Assembly: GCA_015065935.1 (NCBI GenBank)
Contig: SVPI01000018.1
Coordinates: 1 to 38,238 of the forward strand
Length of the DNA: 38,238 bases
Origin: Oscillospiraceae bacterium
Lineage (GTDB): Bacteria > Bacillota > Clostridia > Oscillospirales > Acutalibacteraceae
Direction of reading: 5' to 3'
Made by a program: the position numbers and the translations under genes. Shown here piece after piece: positions 1 through 7,426 of this stretch (position 1 is the stretch's first letter; each line of letters opens with the position of its first letter). A model generated the notes under the pieces. It was not told where the DNA came from, ran no database searches, and saw only the letters and a list, made by a program, of their open reading frames with translations.

Positions 1-2
1 AG

Positions 3-77
3 GGCAAAAACAAGGGAAAATACATAACAGTTGAGTTTGTAATTAACGAAAACCCCAGTAATATCAAGGTTTTTTAG
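3..77 (+). CDS. C-terminal end of a gene cut by the window edge, unknown product
   Basis: One frame is open from the left edge and stops at TAG (75-77), giving 24 residues ending in ...VINENPSNIKVF. Codon use is like that of neighbouring genes and the other two forward frames close within about 33 bases. Too little remains to name a family. A terminator follows at 213-247, which fits a gene ending here. This could be chance, since 24 codons is short. Confidence 0.4.
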   Translation, partial: GKNKGKYITVEFVINENPSNIKVF

Positions 78-212
78 AGTGTAGGACAGTTAATGTCTGA
101 TAAATTCCAATTTATCGAATAGATAATCTTTTTTGAAAAAAATAATAAAAATCGTAAATTTTAACTCTTTTTTCAAAAAACAAAGTGGCATCTAAATGGT
201 TCGTAACAGCCA

Positions 213-247
213 AAAAATCGACTTGTGAAAACAAGTCGATTTTTTTA
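213..247 (+). terminator. Intrinsic terminator
   Basis: Inverted repeat AAAATCGACTTGT / ACAAGTCGATTTT with a GAAA loop, followed by a T run. It probably ends the truncated left-edge gene. It is also the first hairpin of the array running to about 325. Confidence 0.75.
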
Positions 248-248
248 T

Positions 249-326
249 CCATTGCGAAAGCAATGGTATATCATCAAGGGCGACTTGTCGCCCTTGTATC
301 TCATCAGTCCGTTAGGAATGAAATAC
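249..326 (+). repeat. Short array of hairpins joined by TATATCATC-like linkers
   Basis: After the terminator there are two perfect hairpins, CCATTGC-gaaa-GCAATGG (249-266) and CAAGGGCGAC-tt-GTCGCCCTTG (275-296). An imperfect third one, CAGTCC-gtta-GGAATG, lies at about 305-320. The linkers are near-identical: TATATCATC between the first two and TATCTCATC before the third. Regular hairpin spacing with a conserved linker suggests a repetitive intergenic element or structured RNA rather than a protein gene. It lies just upstream of the promoter of the lipoprotein gene. Function unknown. Confidence 0.55.
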
Positions 327-329
327 CTA

Positions 330-358
330 TTGTTTAACATACAGTTTTATGCTATAAT
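330..358 (+). promoter_or_regulatory. Sigma-A promoter of the lipoprotein gene
   Basis: TTGTTT (330-335), a 17-base spacer and TATAAT (353-358) with an extended -10 TGC directly before it. It sits 24 bases upstream of the lipoprotein start codon. Confidence 0.75.
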
Positions 359-381
359 AAAAGAAAAAAGGCAGGTTTTTT

Positions 382-792
382 ATGAAAAAAATCGCATGTG
401 TTTTTGTGGTTCTTATGGTTGTTTTTTCATTTTCCGCTTGTTCCGGCGGCATTTCAGGTGATGAAGCTAAATCTTATATAAACGAATTTTTCGAAAAGGT
501 ATCATCCGAAGATTATGAGGCGGCAGAAGAATTTTTGCATCCAGAACGCCCTGCTGACCTCCAAAAGTTTTTTGAAGCCTTAGAAAATGGAGAAAACATT
601 GATTTTTCAAGCATAAATATCGAGAAATATACCGGTTTCAAATCATCGTGGTATGATAGTTCGATTGGTGGTTCTACTTACAGTTTGAAAATGAAAGCTG
701 CGGCTTCCGATAAAATTTTTCGTATGGAAATTGAAATTGCAAAAAATAATTATGGATACGGTATTTATAATTTAGATATTGACTTTGATTAA
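382..792 (+). CDS. Small secreted lipoprotein, function unknown
   Basis: A 136-residue protein with a type II signal peptide: MKKIACVFVVLMVVFSFSAC has a Lys-Lys n-region, a hydrophobic core and a lipobox FSAC with the lipidated Cys at residue 20. The mature part is acidic and soluble-looking, about 115 residues. It begins GDEAKSYINEFFEKVSSEDYEAAEEF, a helical opening seen in many NTF2-like or DUF4878-type lipoproteins; that resemblance is only suggestive. The start is set by AAAGGCAGG seven bases before the ATG. The gene has its own promoter and a terminator behind it, so it is monocistronic. It should be anchored to the outer face of the membrane. No catalytic motif is visible. Confidence 0.85.
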   Translation: MKKIACVFVVLMVVFSFSACSGGISGDEAKSYINEFFEKVSSEDYEAAEEFLHPERPADLQKFFEALENGENIDFSSINIEKYTGFKSSWYDSSIGGSTYSLKMKAAASDKIFRMEIEIAKNNYGYGIYNLDIDFD

Positions 793-826
793 ATCAGCAC
801 CTAAATAGACCTTAATCCCCAAACAA

Positions 827-857
827 AAAAGACCCTGTACATTGACAGGGTCTTTTC
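827..857. terminator. Bidirectional terminator between lipoprotein gene and GH79 gene
   Basis: Perfect stem AAAAGACCCTGT / ACAGGGTCTTTT (827-838 with 845-856), A-rich on the left and T-rich on the right. It serves the two convergent genes on either side. Confidence 0.8.
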
Positions 858-868
858 TATTTATTTTA

Positions 869-2365
869 CTACATTACAATAAACGTACAGCTACCGGGGG
901 CGATTTGGATGGCACCTTCGGCGGTAATCGGGGTCATTGCGGGGAGTTCATCGTTCTCGCCTAAGGCGAGCTCCTTGCCGTTTAACAGCATTGTTCTGGA
1001 GCGCATTCCGCCGTTGCCTGTAAGGGCATAAACCTCGGCGGTTTTGGGCAGCTCAACGGTTGTGGTTTCGGTCCAGGAGTTGTTAATAACAAGATATGCA
1101 ACGCCATCTTTACCATCCTTGCGGCAATGCGCATAGATATGAGCGCCTTCGCGGTTTTCCTCGCCTGCATCATAAACGGTGTCGCCCATAATCTGCTTCC
1201 AAAGGAGAACGGCAAAATAGTTAGGCCTCGGAACAAAGGTGCCGTGTTTTAAATAGCCATAGTCGGAGGAAGCCAGTGTGTTATGGAATATAACGCCGTT
1301 TGTAATGGTGGAAAACTCACCGAGCTCATTAAGGGTTCTCGGAACATCGGCATAGGTGGAGGCCCAAGTGTTACCGCCACAGCCTGCATCGCCCGATTCG
1401 GTAACCCACATTTCGCCACCGGGAACATACTTATCACGTTTGGCAACATACTGCCTTGCGCAGCTGGCGGCAATTCCGAGATAGGGCTCGCTTAAAATGG
1501 ATTCGTAGGGCCAGTGACCGCCCATAGCGGCGCCGCGTTCGGAAACGCCGTTATAATAGTGATAACTGAACACATCCATTTTGGATTTATATTCGCCTAA
1601 AAGCTCCTCGGTTGTAACCATTTTAAAGCCTGCGGCCATACCGCCGCCTGCGCCATCGTTACCCATACCGAACATATCAATATCGCCAACTGTACAGGGG
1701 CCGACAAAAAGGCATTCAGGATAGTTTTCCTTAAGCCAGGCGCCGAATAAATCGTGGTCTCTTGCGTGGTCAGCGGCTGTGTAGCCCTGGGGCAAACCGG
1801 AAAGGGCGATAAGGTTAGGCTCATTGGTAAATTCAGCAGCCGAAATGGGAACGCCATATTCCTTTGAGGTTCTAAACAACAGGTCAGCCTGCTCAAAGGG
1901 CATAGGCTCATCGGCCGAGTGAATTCCGGGACAGTTTGCAATGGAAACAAGCAGTTTGCCATCAACAGCCTTAACGAAATCAAGGAGATTAAGCCACTGC
2001 TCCTTTGTTAAAACATTTTGGAAGCCCTCGGGGGCTTTGCCGCCACATTTTCCATCAAAATCATAATAGGTTTTGTTAGCCCAGGTGCCCGAAACGCGCA
2101 CCCAAGCTGTGCCTAAATCTTTAGCAAGCTTAATAAGGCGAGGATTGGTTGTATCAATAGGGTCATACCACTGTTGAAGATTGCCCATGTTTGTCCAATC
2201 CTTAATAACAGGAAATTCCTCGGTACCGTCAACCTGAGCCTCGGTATAGGCCTTCCAGAAGGTGCCACCTGTTACCTCGGTCATTTCAACATTATAGGAA
2301 ACCAGCCTTTTATTCATTGTGCGAAGAGTTTTAAAACCATCGGTTTTCAGTTTAATGTTTGCCAT
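869..2365 (-). CDS. GH79-family glycosidase (beta-glucuronidase/heparanase type), cytoplasmic
   Basis: A 498-residue protein resembling family GH79 (clan A TIM barrel, retaining). The acid/base site is in AAEFTNEPN, with Glu182 inside the classic NEP motif. The nucleophile is in MWVTESGDAGCGG, Glu323, equivalent to the heparanase ETSSAYGGG loop. The motif DYGYLKHGTFVPRPNYFAVLLWKQIMG strongly resembles the region after the nucleophile in plant and animal heparanases. About 80 C-terminal residues form the usual beta domain. There is no signal peptide, so it likely acts on imported oligosaccharides with beta-linked glucuronic acid or a related uronide; the exact substrate cannot be read. The start ATG follows AAAGGAGATAAAGCT, a good binding site. 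It is a single gene with its own promoter, ending in TAG. Confidence 0.82.
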   Translation of the reverse strand: MANIKLKTDGFKTLRTMNKRLVSYNVEMTEVTGGTFWKAYTEAQVDGTEEFPVIKDWTNMGNLQQWYDPIDTTNPRLIKLAKDLGTAWVRVSGTWANKTYYDFDGKCGGKAPEGFQNVLTKEQWLNLLDFVKAVDGKLLVSIANCPGIHSADEPMPFEQADLLFRTSKEYGVPISAAEFTNEPNLIALSGLPQGYTAADHARDHDLFGAWLKENYPECLFVGPCTVGDIDMFGMGNDGAGGGMAAGFKMVTTEELLGEYKSKMDVFSYHYYNGVSERGAAMGGHWPYESILSEPYLGIAASCARQYVAKRDKYVPGGEMWVTESGDAGCGGNTWASTYADVPRTLNELGEFSTITNGVIFHNTLASSDYGYLKHGTFVPRPNYFAVLLWKQIMGDTVYDAGEENREGAHIYAHCRKDGKDGVAYLVINNSWTETTTVELPKTAEVYALTGNGGMRSRTMLLNGKELALGENDELPAMTPITAEGAIQIAPGSCTFIVM

Positions 2366-2397
2366 AGCTTTATCTCCTTTGCATTTTTTATGGAAAT

Positions 2398-2426
2398 ATT
2401 ATAGCATATCCCCTTCCCCTTTTCAA
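2398..2426 (-). promoter_or_regulatory. Sigma-A promoter of the GH79 gene
   Basis: On the minus strand: TTGAAA (2421-2426), a 17-base purine-rich spacer and TATAAT (2398-2403), with extended -10 TGC. The spacer begins AGGGGAAGGGG, much like the promoter of the esterase operon at 33280-33308. Confidence 0.75.
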
Positions 2427-2459
2427 TGAAAAAAACACACTTAAAACGACTTTTATAAG

Positions 2460-2487
2460 TTGACAATTTTTTTAAGAATGCTATAAT
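2460..2487 (+). promoter_or_regulatory. Consensus sigma-A promoter of the EEP gene pair
   Basis: TTGACA (2460-2465), a 16-base spacer and TATAAT (2482-2487) with TGC before the -10. Both hexamers are perfect matches. It is 20 bases from the first start codon. Confidence 0.85.
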
Positions 2488-2506
2488 TTTTTTGAGGTGA
2501 TTTCTA

Positions 2507-3265
2507 ATGAAATTAAATATTGTAAGTTTTAACATTAGATGCTGCGATGATGTTGACGGCAACTCAATTGCCGAGCGCGCTCCGAGACTTAACAAGGTTA
2601 TTTCAGCCTTTAACAGTGATATAATCTGCTTACAGGAGTATCGCCCTGCCTGGGAAAAATATATTGAAGGCTTCTTTTTGGCAAAATACGATATGTTTTC
2701 AAAATATCGCAACAACACTGTTGACATTGAGGCCTCCCCTATTTTATGGCGTAAGGATAAATTTGAGTGCCTTAAAACAGGCTATTTTTGGCTTTCGGAC
2801 ACCCCTGAAGCTGAATCCCGCGGTTGGGATGAGCTTTGCAACTGCTACCGTATGTGCATCTATGTTGTTTTAAAGGAAAAGCAAAGCGGTGAAACCTTCA
2901 CCGTTATGAACACCCATTTTGGCTTTGGGGATAACTGTCAGGTTTCAAGTGCAAAACTTATTTACGAATATAGGAAAAATGTATCCGATCATAAAACCTT
3001 TGTAACAGGCGATTTTAATATGTGCCCCGACAGTGTCGGTTATAAAGAAATGACAAAGCATTTTAACGATGTTAACGCCCTTACGGCAAGGGACCTTTCT
3101 ACAACCTATCACGGCTATAAGCCAAATGAAATTAACGACCAGCACATTGACTACTGCTTTATTGATAAGGATATTACTGCCATAAACCAAAAAATTATTA
3201 CCGAAACCATTGACGGTAAATTTCCCTCCGACCATTACGGCTTGTTTATTGAATTAGATATTTAA
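2507..3265 (+). CDS. Endonuclease/exonuclease/phosphatase (EEP) fold enzyme 1
   Basis: A 252-residue single-domain protein with all hallmarks of the metal-dependent EEP superfamily (DNase I, sphingomyelinase, inositol phosphatase type). It has VSFNIR at the N-terminus, ICLQEYRP with the metal-binding Glu, MNTHFGFGD with the His, VTGDFNM with the Asp/Asn pair, DQHIDYCF, and a C-terminal PSDHYGLFIEL with the Asp-His catalytic pair. No signal peptide is present, so a cytosolic phosphodiesterase or phosphatase is likely. The substrate cannot be told within this superfamily. The start follows GAGGTGATTTCTA. It is the first gene of a tightly packed pair with the next EEP gene; the two are only distantly alike in sequence. 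Confidence 0.85.
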   Translation: MKLNIVSFNIRCCDDVDGNSIAERAPRLNKVISAFNSDIICLQEYRPAWEKYIEGFFLAKYDMFSKYRNNTVDIEASPILWRKDKFECLKTGYFWLSDTPEAESRGWDELCNCYRMCIYVVLKEKQSGETFTVMNTHFGFGDNCQVSSAKLIYEYRKNVSDHKTFVTGDFNMCPDSVGYKEMTKHFNDVNALTARDLSTTYHGYKPNEINDQHIDYCFIDKDITAINQKIITETIDGKFPSDHYGLFIELDI

Positions 3266-3279
3266 GTTTGGTGATAACA

Positions 3280-4149
3280 TTGAATAATACAATTAGGCTT
3301 ATGACCCACAACGTGTGGAACTGTGATATTAACTTTCCTTGGTGGGAAGAAAGAGGGCTTGATTGTTCTGCAAGTGCTAGAATTGACGGACTTATAAAGG
3401 TTTATAAAGACACCCTGCCCGATATAATCGGCTGTCAAGAAGTTTCCTGCCTTATGGCTGATTTGCTGAAAGAAAAAACCAAGTCTTCAGGCCTTGATTA
3501 CACTCTTATTTGGGGTCGTTTTACCCCCATTTTATTCCGTACTGATAAATTTGAACTGATTGATTCAGTGTTTGAAACCTACCCCGAATTTATTGACGGT
3601 TTTGATGGCTCTTTTAACGACGTAAAATCCAAAGCCTTTAACGTTGGCGTCTTCCGTGAAAAATCAAGCGGTTTTCTCTTTATTTTTGCCACAACCCACC
3701 TTTGGTGGAAAACCTCGGACAAGGAAAAGGCAAAAACTGCGGAAAACGATTATCAGGAAAACTCCGATGAGGCAAGAGAGTTTCAGGTTGCACTAATGGT
3801 AAAAAGCGTTTTGCAGCTTAAAGAAAAATATAACTGCCCTGCCATAATTGTAGGCGATTTTAACGCCGATTATAATTCAAAGGCAGTAAAGCATTTGTTT
3901 GATAACGGCTTTTCCCACGCTCACGATATTGCAACAGATTTTGCCGATAATGCAATGGGTTATCATTATTGCTTCGGCTCGGGTTATGAGAATTTTTATT
4001 ATGACAAGCCCTTTGAATGCGCCATTGACCACATTTTTGTTATTGGGGAAAAAGCGGGCGCGGTTAAACGCTTTGAGCGTTATTCCCCTGAATATTATTT
4101 ACCCATTTCCGACCACTCCCCTGCTTTTATTGATTTTGAGGTGATTTAA
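3280..4149 (+). CDS. Endonuclease/exonuclease/phosphatase (EEP) fold enzyme 2
   Basis: A 289-residue EEP-superfamily enzyme: RLMTHNVWN, IIGCQEVS with the metal Glu, FATTHLWWK, IVGDFNAD, AIDHIFV and SDHSPAFIDFEV. The TTG start at 3280 is preferred because GGTGAT (3270-3275) lies at a proper distance; the frame is also open from a TTG at 3268, which has no usable binding site. It begins only 14 bases after the first EEP gene ends, so the two are co-transcribed and probably coupled. Its last codons contain the GAGGTGAT that would serve the short ORF starting at 4150. Probably cytosolic; substrate unknown. Compared with its partner it has a longer central segment (about residues 95-165). Confidence 0.82.
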   Translation: MNNTIRLMTHNVWNCDINFPWWEERGLDCSASARIDGLIKVYKDTLPDIIGCQEVSCLMADLLKEKTKSSGLDYTLIWGRFTPILFRTDKFELIDSVFETYPEFIDGFDGSFNDVKSKAFNVGVFREKSSGFLFIFATTHLWWKTSDKEKAKTAENDYQENSDEAREFQVALMVKSVLQLKEKYNCPAIIVGDFNADYNSKAVKHLFDNGFSHAHDIATDFADNAMGYHYCFGSGYENFYYDKPFECAIDHIFVIGEKAGAVKRFERYSPEYYLPISDHSPAFIDFEVI

Positions 4150-4317
4150 ATGTTATCGGAAACCCTTTCAAATGTTCCCGACCGCACAGCCTTAATCGGA
4201 TAGGAATTTTTCGAGGGTGACATAGGTTACCATTTAAGAAAAGGTGCTCATTATTTCAGTCGCCAAGATTGGCTGAAACTCATTAAATTTATCAAAAATC
4301 ACTATTCACTACCTTGA
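4150..4317 (+). pseudogene. Small conserved-looking ORF interrupted by an in-frame TAG
   Basis: An ATG directly abuts the TAA of the second EEP gene and has its own GAGGTGAT site. The frame reads MLSETLSNVPDRTALIG, then TAG at 4201-4203, then continues open for 37 more codons (EFFEGDIGYHLRKG..., HYFSRQDWLKLIKFIKNHY) to TGA at 4315. Both halves look like real protein, and only one codon breaks them; a Tyr codon (TAT/TAC) would be one base away. TAG ends other genes here (869-871, 8192-8194), so it should be read as stop. Most likely a recent nonsense mutation; a sequencing error or translation of just the 17-residue peptide are alternatives. Confidence 0.5.
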
Positions 4318-4342
4318 CTAAAAAATATTATGCTGATATAAT
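4314..4342 (+). promoter_or_regulatory. Sigma-A promoter of the cation antiporter gene
   Basis: TTGACT (4314-4319), a 17-base spacer and TATAAT (4337-4342), followed by the AAGGAGAG binding site at 4362-4369. The -35 overlaps the stop codon of the interrupted small ORF. Confidence 0.8.
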
Positions 4343-4377
4343 TTATGTATTACATACATATTAAGGAGAGACTTGAA

Positions 4378-5424
4378 ATGTGGATTCCTATTCTTCTTTT
4401 AGCCGTTGGCTTTGTTCTGCTAATCAAAGGTGGAGACTGGTTTGTTGACGGTGCCTCAGGTATCGCACGCCGCTTCCATTTGCCGGAAATTTTAATCGGC
4501 GCTACCGTTGTTTCCATCGGTACAACTCTACCGGAGGTTATGGTTTCAGCCGGTGCCGCAATGCAGGGTAGCGGAGACATTGCTTACGGAAATGCTATTG
4601 GTTCCATTATATGTAATACTGCTCTTATTGCCGCATTAACCATTGCAATTAAGCCCGGTGCAGCCGCAAGAAAGAGCCTTGTTCTGCCCGTTGCTTTTTT
4701 CTTCGGTGCCTCAATAATTTACTGCTTTAGCGCTTATGTTTTAGGAGCTTTTTCGAGAGCAATCGGAATTGTTTTACTTGCCACCTTTGCTGTTTATATG
4801 ATATCAACTGTTATGCGAATGAAGCAAACTGCCGCATCCATTGGCACTGTTGCACTTGAAGAGCAGTCGGGAATTGCTGTCAGCGAAGCGGCACTTGAGA
4901 GCCTCAGCGGCGAAGATCATGTTGTCGAATCTACTGTGCAAGGCACAAAGGACTCACTTTTCAAAGATATTATCCTTTTGGTTGTTGGCGCAATTCTTAT
5001 TGCTATCGGCGCAGACCTGCTTGTTGACAATGCCATTATCATTGCCGAAAGTCTCGGCGTTTCCGAAAAGGTTATCGGCCTCACTATTGTAGCACTGGGA
5101 ACCTCACTGCCCGAACTGGTAACTGCAATCACTTCTCTTATCAAAGGCCACGGCTCGCTTTCCCTTGGTAACATTATCGGTGCTAATTTGTTCAATCTTG
5201 TTTTGGTAAGCGGTACCGCTGTTACAATCAGTCCTTTTGCCGTTCCCGTTGCGGGTCTCATCGGCGGTATAAATGCATCCCTTGTTTTAGATATTCCGGT
5301 TATGCTCACAGTAATGCTGATTTTAACCGTTCCTACGCTGATAAAACAAAAATTATCACGTTGGCAAGGCATCGCTCTTCTCGGAATATATGCGGCATTC
5401 TGCGTTTTGCAGTTCATAATCTAA
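4378..5424 (+). CDS. Calcium/sodium antiporter, CaCA family (YrbG-like)
   Basis: A 348-residue integral membrane protein with two homologous halves. The first alpha repeat is VVSIGTTLPEVMVS...GNAIGSIICNT (about residues 40-85). The second is IVALGTSLPELVTA...LSLGNIIGANLFN (about 230-275). The GTTLPE/GTSLPE and GNxxGS/A-N motifs carry the ion-binding acids. A soluble acidic loop (about 145-195) separates the halves and is longer than in YrbG. The protein exchanges Ca2+ (or another cation) for Na+ or H+ across the cytoplasmic membrane. The ATG at 4378 is chosen because AAGGAGAG precedes it; an upstream ATG at 4345 has none. Monocistronic, with promoter and terminator. Confidence 0.9.
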   Translation: MWIPILLLAVGFVLLIKGGDWFVDGASGIARRFHLPEILIGATVVSIGTTLPEVMVSAGAAMQGSGDIAYGNAIGSIICNTALIAALTIAIKPGAAARKSLVLPVAFFFGASIIYCFSAYVLGAFSRAIGIVLLATFAVYMISTVMRMKQTAASIGTVALEEQSGIAVSEAALESLSGEDHVVESTVQGTKDSLFKDIILLVVGAILIAIGADLLVDNAIIIAESLGVSEKVIGLTIVALGTSLPELVTAITSLIKGHGSLSLGNIIGANLFNLVLVSGTAVTISPFAVPVAGLIGGINASLVLDIPVMLTVMLILTVPTLIKQKLSRWQGIALLGIYAAFCVLQFII

Positions 5425-5431
5425 CAAAACA

Positions 5432-5467
5432 GCGGCCAAGGTAAGCTTGCCTTGGCCGCCTTTTTTT
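5432..5467. terminator. Intrinsic terminator after the antiporter gene
   Basis: Perfect stem GCGGCCAAGG / CCTTGGCCGC (5432-5441 with 5450-5459) followed by seven T residues. The minus-strand ZIP gene ends inside its T run, so the hairpin lies just past both stops. Confidence 0.9.
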
Positions 5468-6263
5468 ATCCCAACATTACATCAAGCAGCATCATTAAAG
5501 CGAAACCTGAAACTATTCCCATTGTTGAAAAATAAGAATTTTCTTTTTCGTTTCTTTGACATTCGGGAATAAGCTCGTGAACGGCAACCAGTACCATCGC
5601 TCCTGCGGCAAATGACAGCGCATAAGGCAAAATCGGTTCCACAAAAACAACGAGCACCGCGCCCAGCACCCCTGAAATCGGCTCCACCATTCCCGATGCC
5701 TGGCCGAGGAAAAAACTTTTTTTAGCGCTAACTCCCTCTCGCCTCAGCGGTAGCGAAACGGCGGCGCCCTCGGGAAAGTTTTGAAGGCCGATTCCAAATG
5801 CAATTAAAACAGCGCCCAGCAATGCTTCCTTTGAATAACCGTTTTTAAGCGCACCGAACGCCACGCCAACCGCCAGGCCTTCGGGAATATTATGAAGAGT
5901 AATTGAAAGCACAAGCATTAAAATTCGGTTGAATTTTTTGGTTTCATTATCAAAATGATTTGCTCTTTTCCGCGCAAAGGTTACCGCTCTGTCAGAGCCC
6001 CAAATAAACATTGCACCGCATAAAAAGCCCAGCGTTGCAACAAAATAAGGCGGAATTTTTGATACTTCTTCCGCCTTTTCAATAGCCGGCTGTAAAAGCG
6101 ACCAAAAGCTTGCCGCAATCATAACGCCTGCGGCAAAGCCTAACATTATGTTTAAAATTTTTGGATTTGGAGTTTTAAAAAACACAACGGTTGCCGCGCC
6201 AAGCGCCGTAACAAACCAGGTGAAAAGGGTTGCGGCAAGTGCCATTAAAACATAGTTTTCCAT
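5466..6263 (-). CDS. ZIP-family metal transporter (GufA-like)
   Basis: A 265-residue membrane protein with about eight predicted helices. The metal-binding helix IV motif is LHNIPEGLAVGVAFG and the helix V motif is LQNFPEGAAVSLPLR; a conserved VHELIP follows near the C-terminus. These are the signatures of prokaryotic ZIP transporters, which import zinc or other divalent metals. The loop with RKRANHFDNETKKFNR is the usual cytoplasmic variable loop. The ATG at 6263 is taken because GGAGGTGG lies just before it; the frame extends upstream without a binding site. It is convergent with the antiporter gene and probably monocistronic. The metal cannot be fixed from sequence. Confidence 0.9.
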   Translation of the reverse strand: MENYVLMALAATLFTWFVTALGAATVVFFKTPNPKILNIMLGFAAGVMIAASFWSLLQPAIEKAEEVSKIPPYFVATLGFLCGAMFIWGSDRAVTFARKRANHFDNETKKFNRILMLVLSITLHNIPEGLAVGVAFGALKNGYSKEALLGAVLIAFGIGLQNFPEGAAVSLPLRREGVSAKKSFFLGQASGMVEPISGVLGAVLVVFVEPILPYALSFAAGAMVLVAVHELIPECQRNEKENSYFSTMGIVSGFALMMLLDVMLG

Positions 6264-6307
6264 AGTCCACCTCCAATAATCAGTATATTTTAAGTGGACA
6301 ATAATGT

Positions 6308-6337
6308 GAAAAAACACCCGCTTGGCGGGTGTTTTTT
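6308..6337. terminator. Terminator after the alpha/beta hydrolase gene
   Basis: Stem AAAACACCCGC / GCGGGTGTTTT with a three-base loop and A/T runs on both sides. On the minus strand it follows directly on the hydrolase stop codon at 6337. Confidence 0.8.
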
Positions 6338-7272
6338 TAATACTTAAAATTTGTTACCTTTTCAAAATAAAACTCGTTTCCCACAAGAAATGCCAGGCCA
6401 TGGCCCGCACCGGGTACCGTTACAAGCTCTTTCCTTGAATTGCAGGCCTCAAAAAGTCGCCGGCTCATCTCGCAAGGAACATAATCATCGGCTTCGCCGT
6501 GAATGAAAATAACAGGAACCTTACATTTTTTAACCCCTTCTATAGCCGAGATTTCCTCTAAATCAAAGTGGCCAAAAATTCTCGCTCCCAGTTTTACAAA
6601 GAAATAGGATATATTAACAGGCAGTTTCATTTGTCCTATAACCTTCTTTATTATATCCTTAGCGCTTGTAAAGCCGCAGTCGGCAAGAATGCCGATAACA
6701 TTTTCGGGAAGTTCCTTCCCCCCTGCCGTTAAAACGGTGGAAGCGCCCATGGAAATGCCCGTTAAAATAATTTTAACATCGCTTCCAAAATGCTCTACCA
6801 TAAATTCAACCCATTTAAGGCAGTCTTTGTGCTCCTTAACGCCAAAGGTTATAACATTGCCGCCGCTTTTTCCCGAACAGCGCTGGTCAACAATTAAGGC
6901 ACTTCGACCGAGTTTAAAGCAACGCTGAACGCCGCCTGATAAATCCCTCTCGGCAGTGCCGCGATAGCCGTGGAACATAAGCTCAATGGGGGCATCCTTA
7001 CTAAACTCATAATATTTTCCGAAAAGGTCAAGGCCATCAAAGGATTTTATCATAAACTCCTCGTGGGGCATATTTCGCGTTTCCTTTGCCCAGCTTACAA
7101 TTTGCTCTCGGTGAGGCAGATAAATTTCGCCCTCGGGCAGGTAGGCTTCATCGCTCGCGCAAACCTTTTTGCGATCAACAAAAAAAGCAATTTTAAAGCA
7201 AATGTAGCTGATTAACAAAATCATCAGACAAACAAATGCCGCTATTGCTAAAACTATCCATGCAATTTCCAT
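6337..7272 (-). CDS. Membrane-anchored alpha/beta hydrolase (serine esterase/peptidase-like)
   Basis: A 311-residue protein. Residues 4-32 form one hydrophobic helix, an N-terminal membrane anchor; the rest is an alpha/beta hydrolase domain. The nucleophile elbow is TGISMGAS with Ser174, the acid is Asp262 or 263 in GEADDYVP, and the His is His291 in GAGHGLAF. An oxyanion-type MFHGYRG sits at about 99-105. This arrangement is common in Firmicute YqkD/YfhR-like proteins of unknown substrate. The ATG at 7272 has GGAGATGA before it. It is transcribed alone and ends at a strong terminator. Confidence 0.85.
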   Translation of the reverse strand: MEIAWIVLAIAAFVCLMILLISYICFKIAFFVDRKKVCASDEAYLPEGEIYLPHREQIVSWAKETRNMPHEEFMIKSFDGLDLFGKYYEFSKDAPIELMFHGYRGTAERDLSGGVQRCFKLGRSALIVDQRCSGKSGGNVITFGVKEHKDCLKWVEFMVEHFGSDVKIILTGISMGASTVLTAGGKELPENVIGILADCGFTSAKDIIKKVIGQMKLPVNISYFFVKLGARIFGHFDLEEISAIEGVKKCKVPVIFIHGEADDYVPCEMSRRLFEACNSRKELVTVPGAGHGLAFLVGNEFYFEKVTNFKY

Positions 7273-7339
7273 TTATGTCATCTCCGCGAATTTGGATAAA
7301 AACATTTTAACACTTCAAATTATCCTTTTCAAGTTTTTG

Positions 7340-7368
7340 TTGAAATCAAAATTATATTGTTATATACT
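7340..7368 (+). promoter_or_regulatory. Promoter of the Cof-type HAD gene
   Basis: TTGAAA (7340-7345), a 17-base spacer and TATACT (7363-7368), in the 154-base gap between divergent genes. Confidence 0.65.
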
Positions 7369-7426
7369 TTATTTGCAATAAAAAGAGTTAAACGGTTATC
7401 CGAATCATAAAAAGGGGCGTAAAATT

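Noticed and set aside
4201-4203. Genome-wide TAG recoding (pyrrolysine or alternative code)
   Set aside because: The GH79 and Cof-type HAD genes end naturally at TAG, and no pyrrolysine genes or methylamine methyltransferases are present.
4917-5417. Long minus-strand open frame inside the antiporter gene
   Set aside because: It lies fully antisense to a clear CaCA family gene and has no ribosome site or recognisable motif.
5466-5479. Possible error at the end of the ZIP gene, which stops within the terminator T run
   Set aside because: The final residues (LLDVMLG) complete the last helix at normal family length, so the stop is natural.
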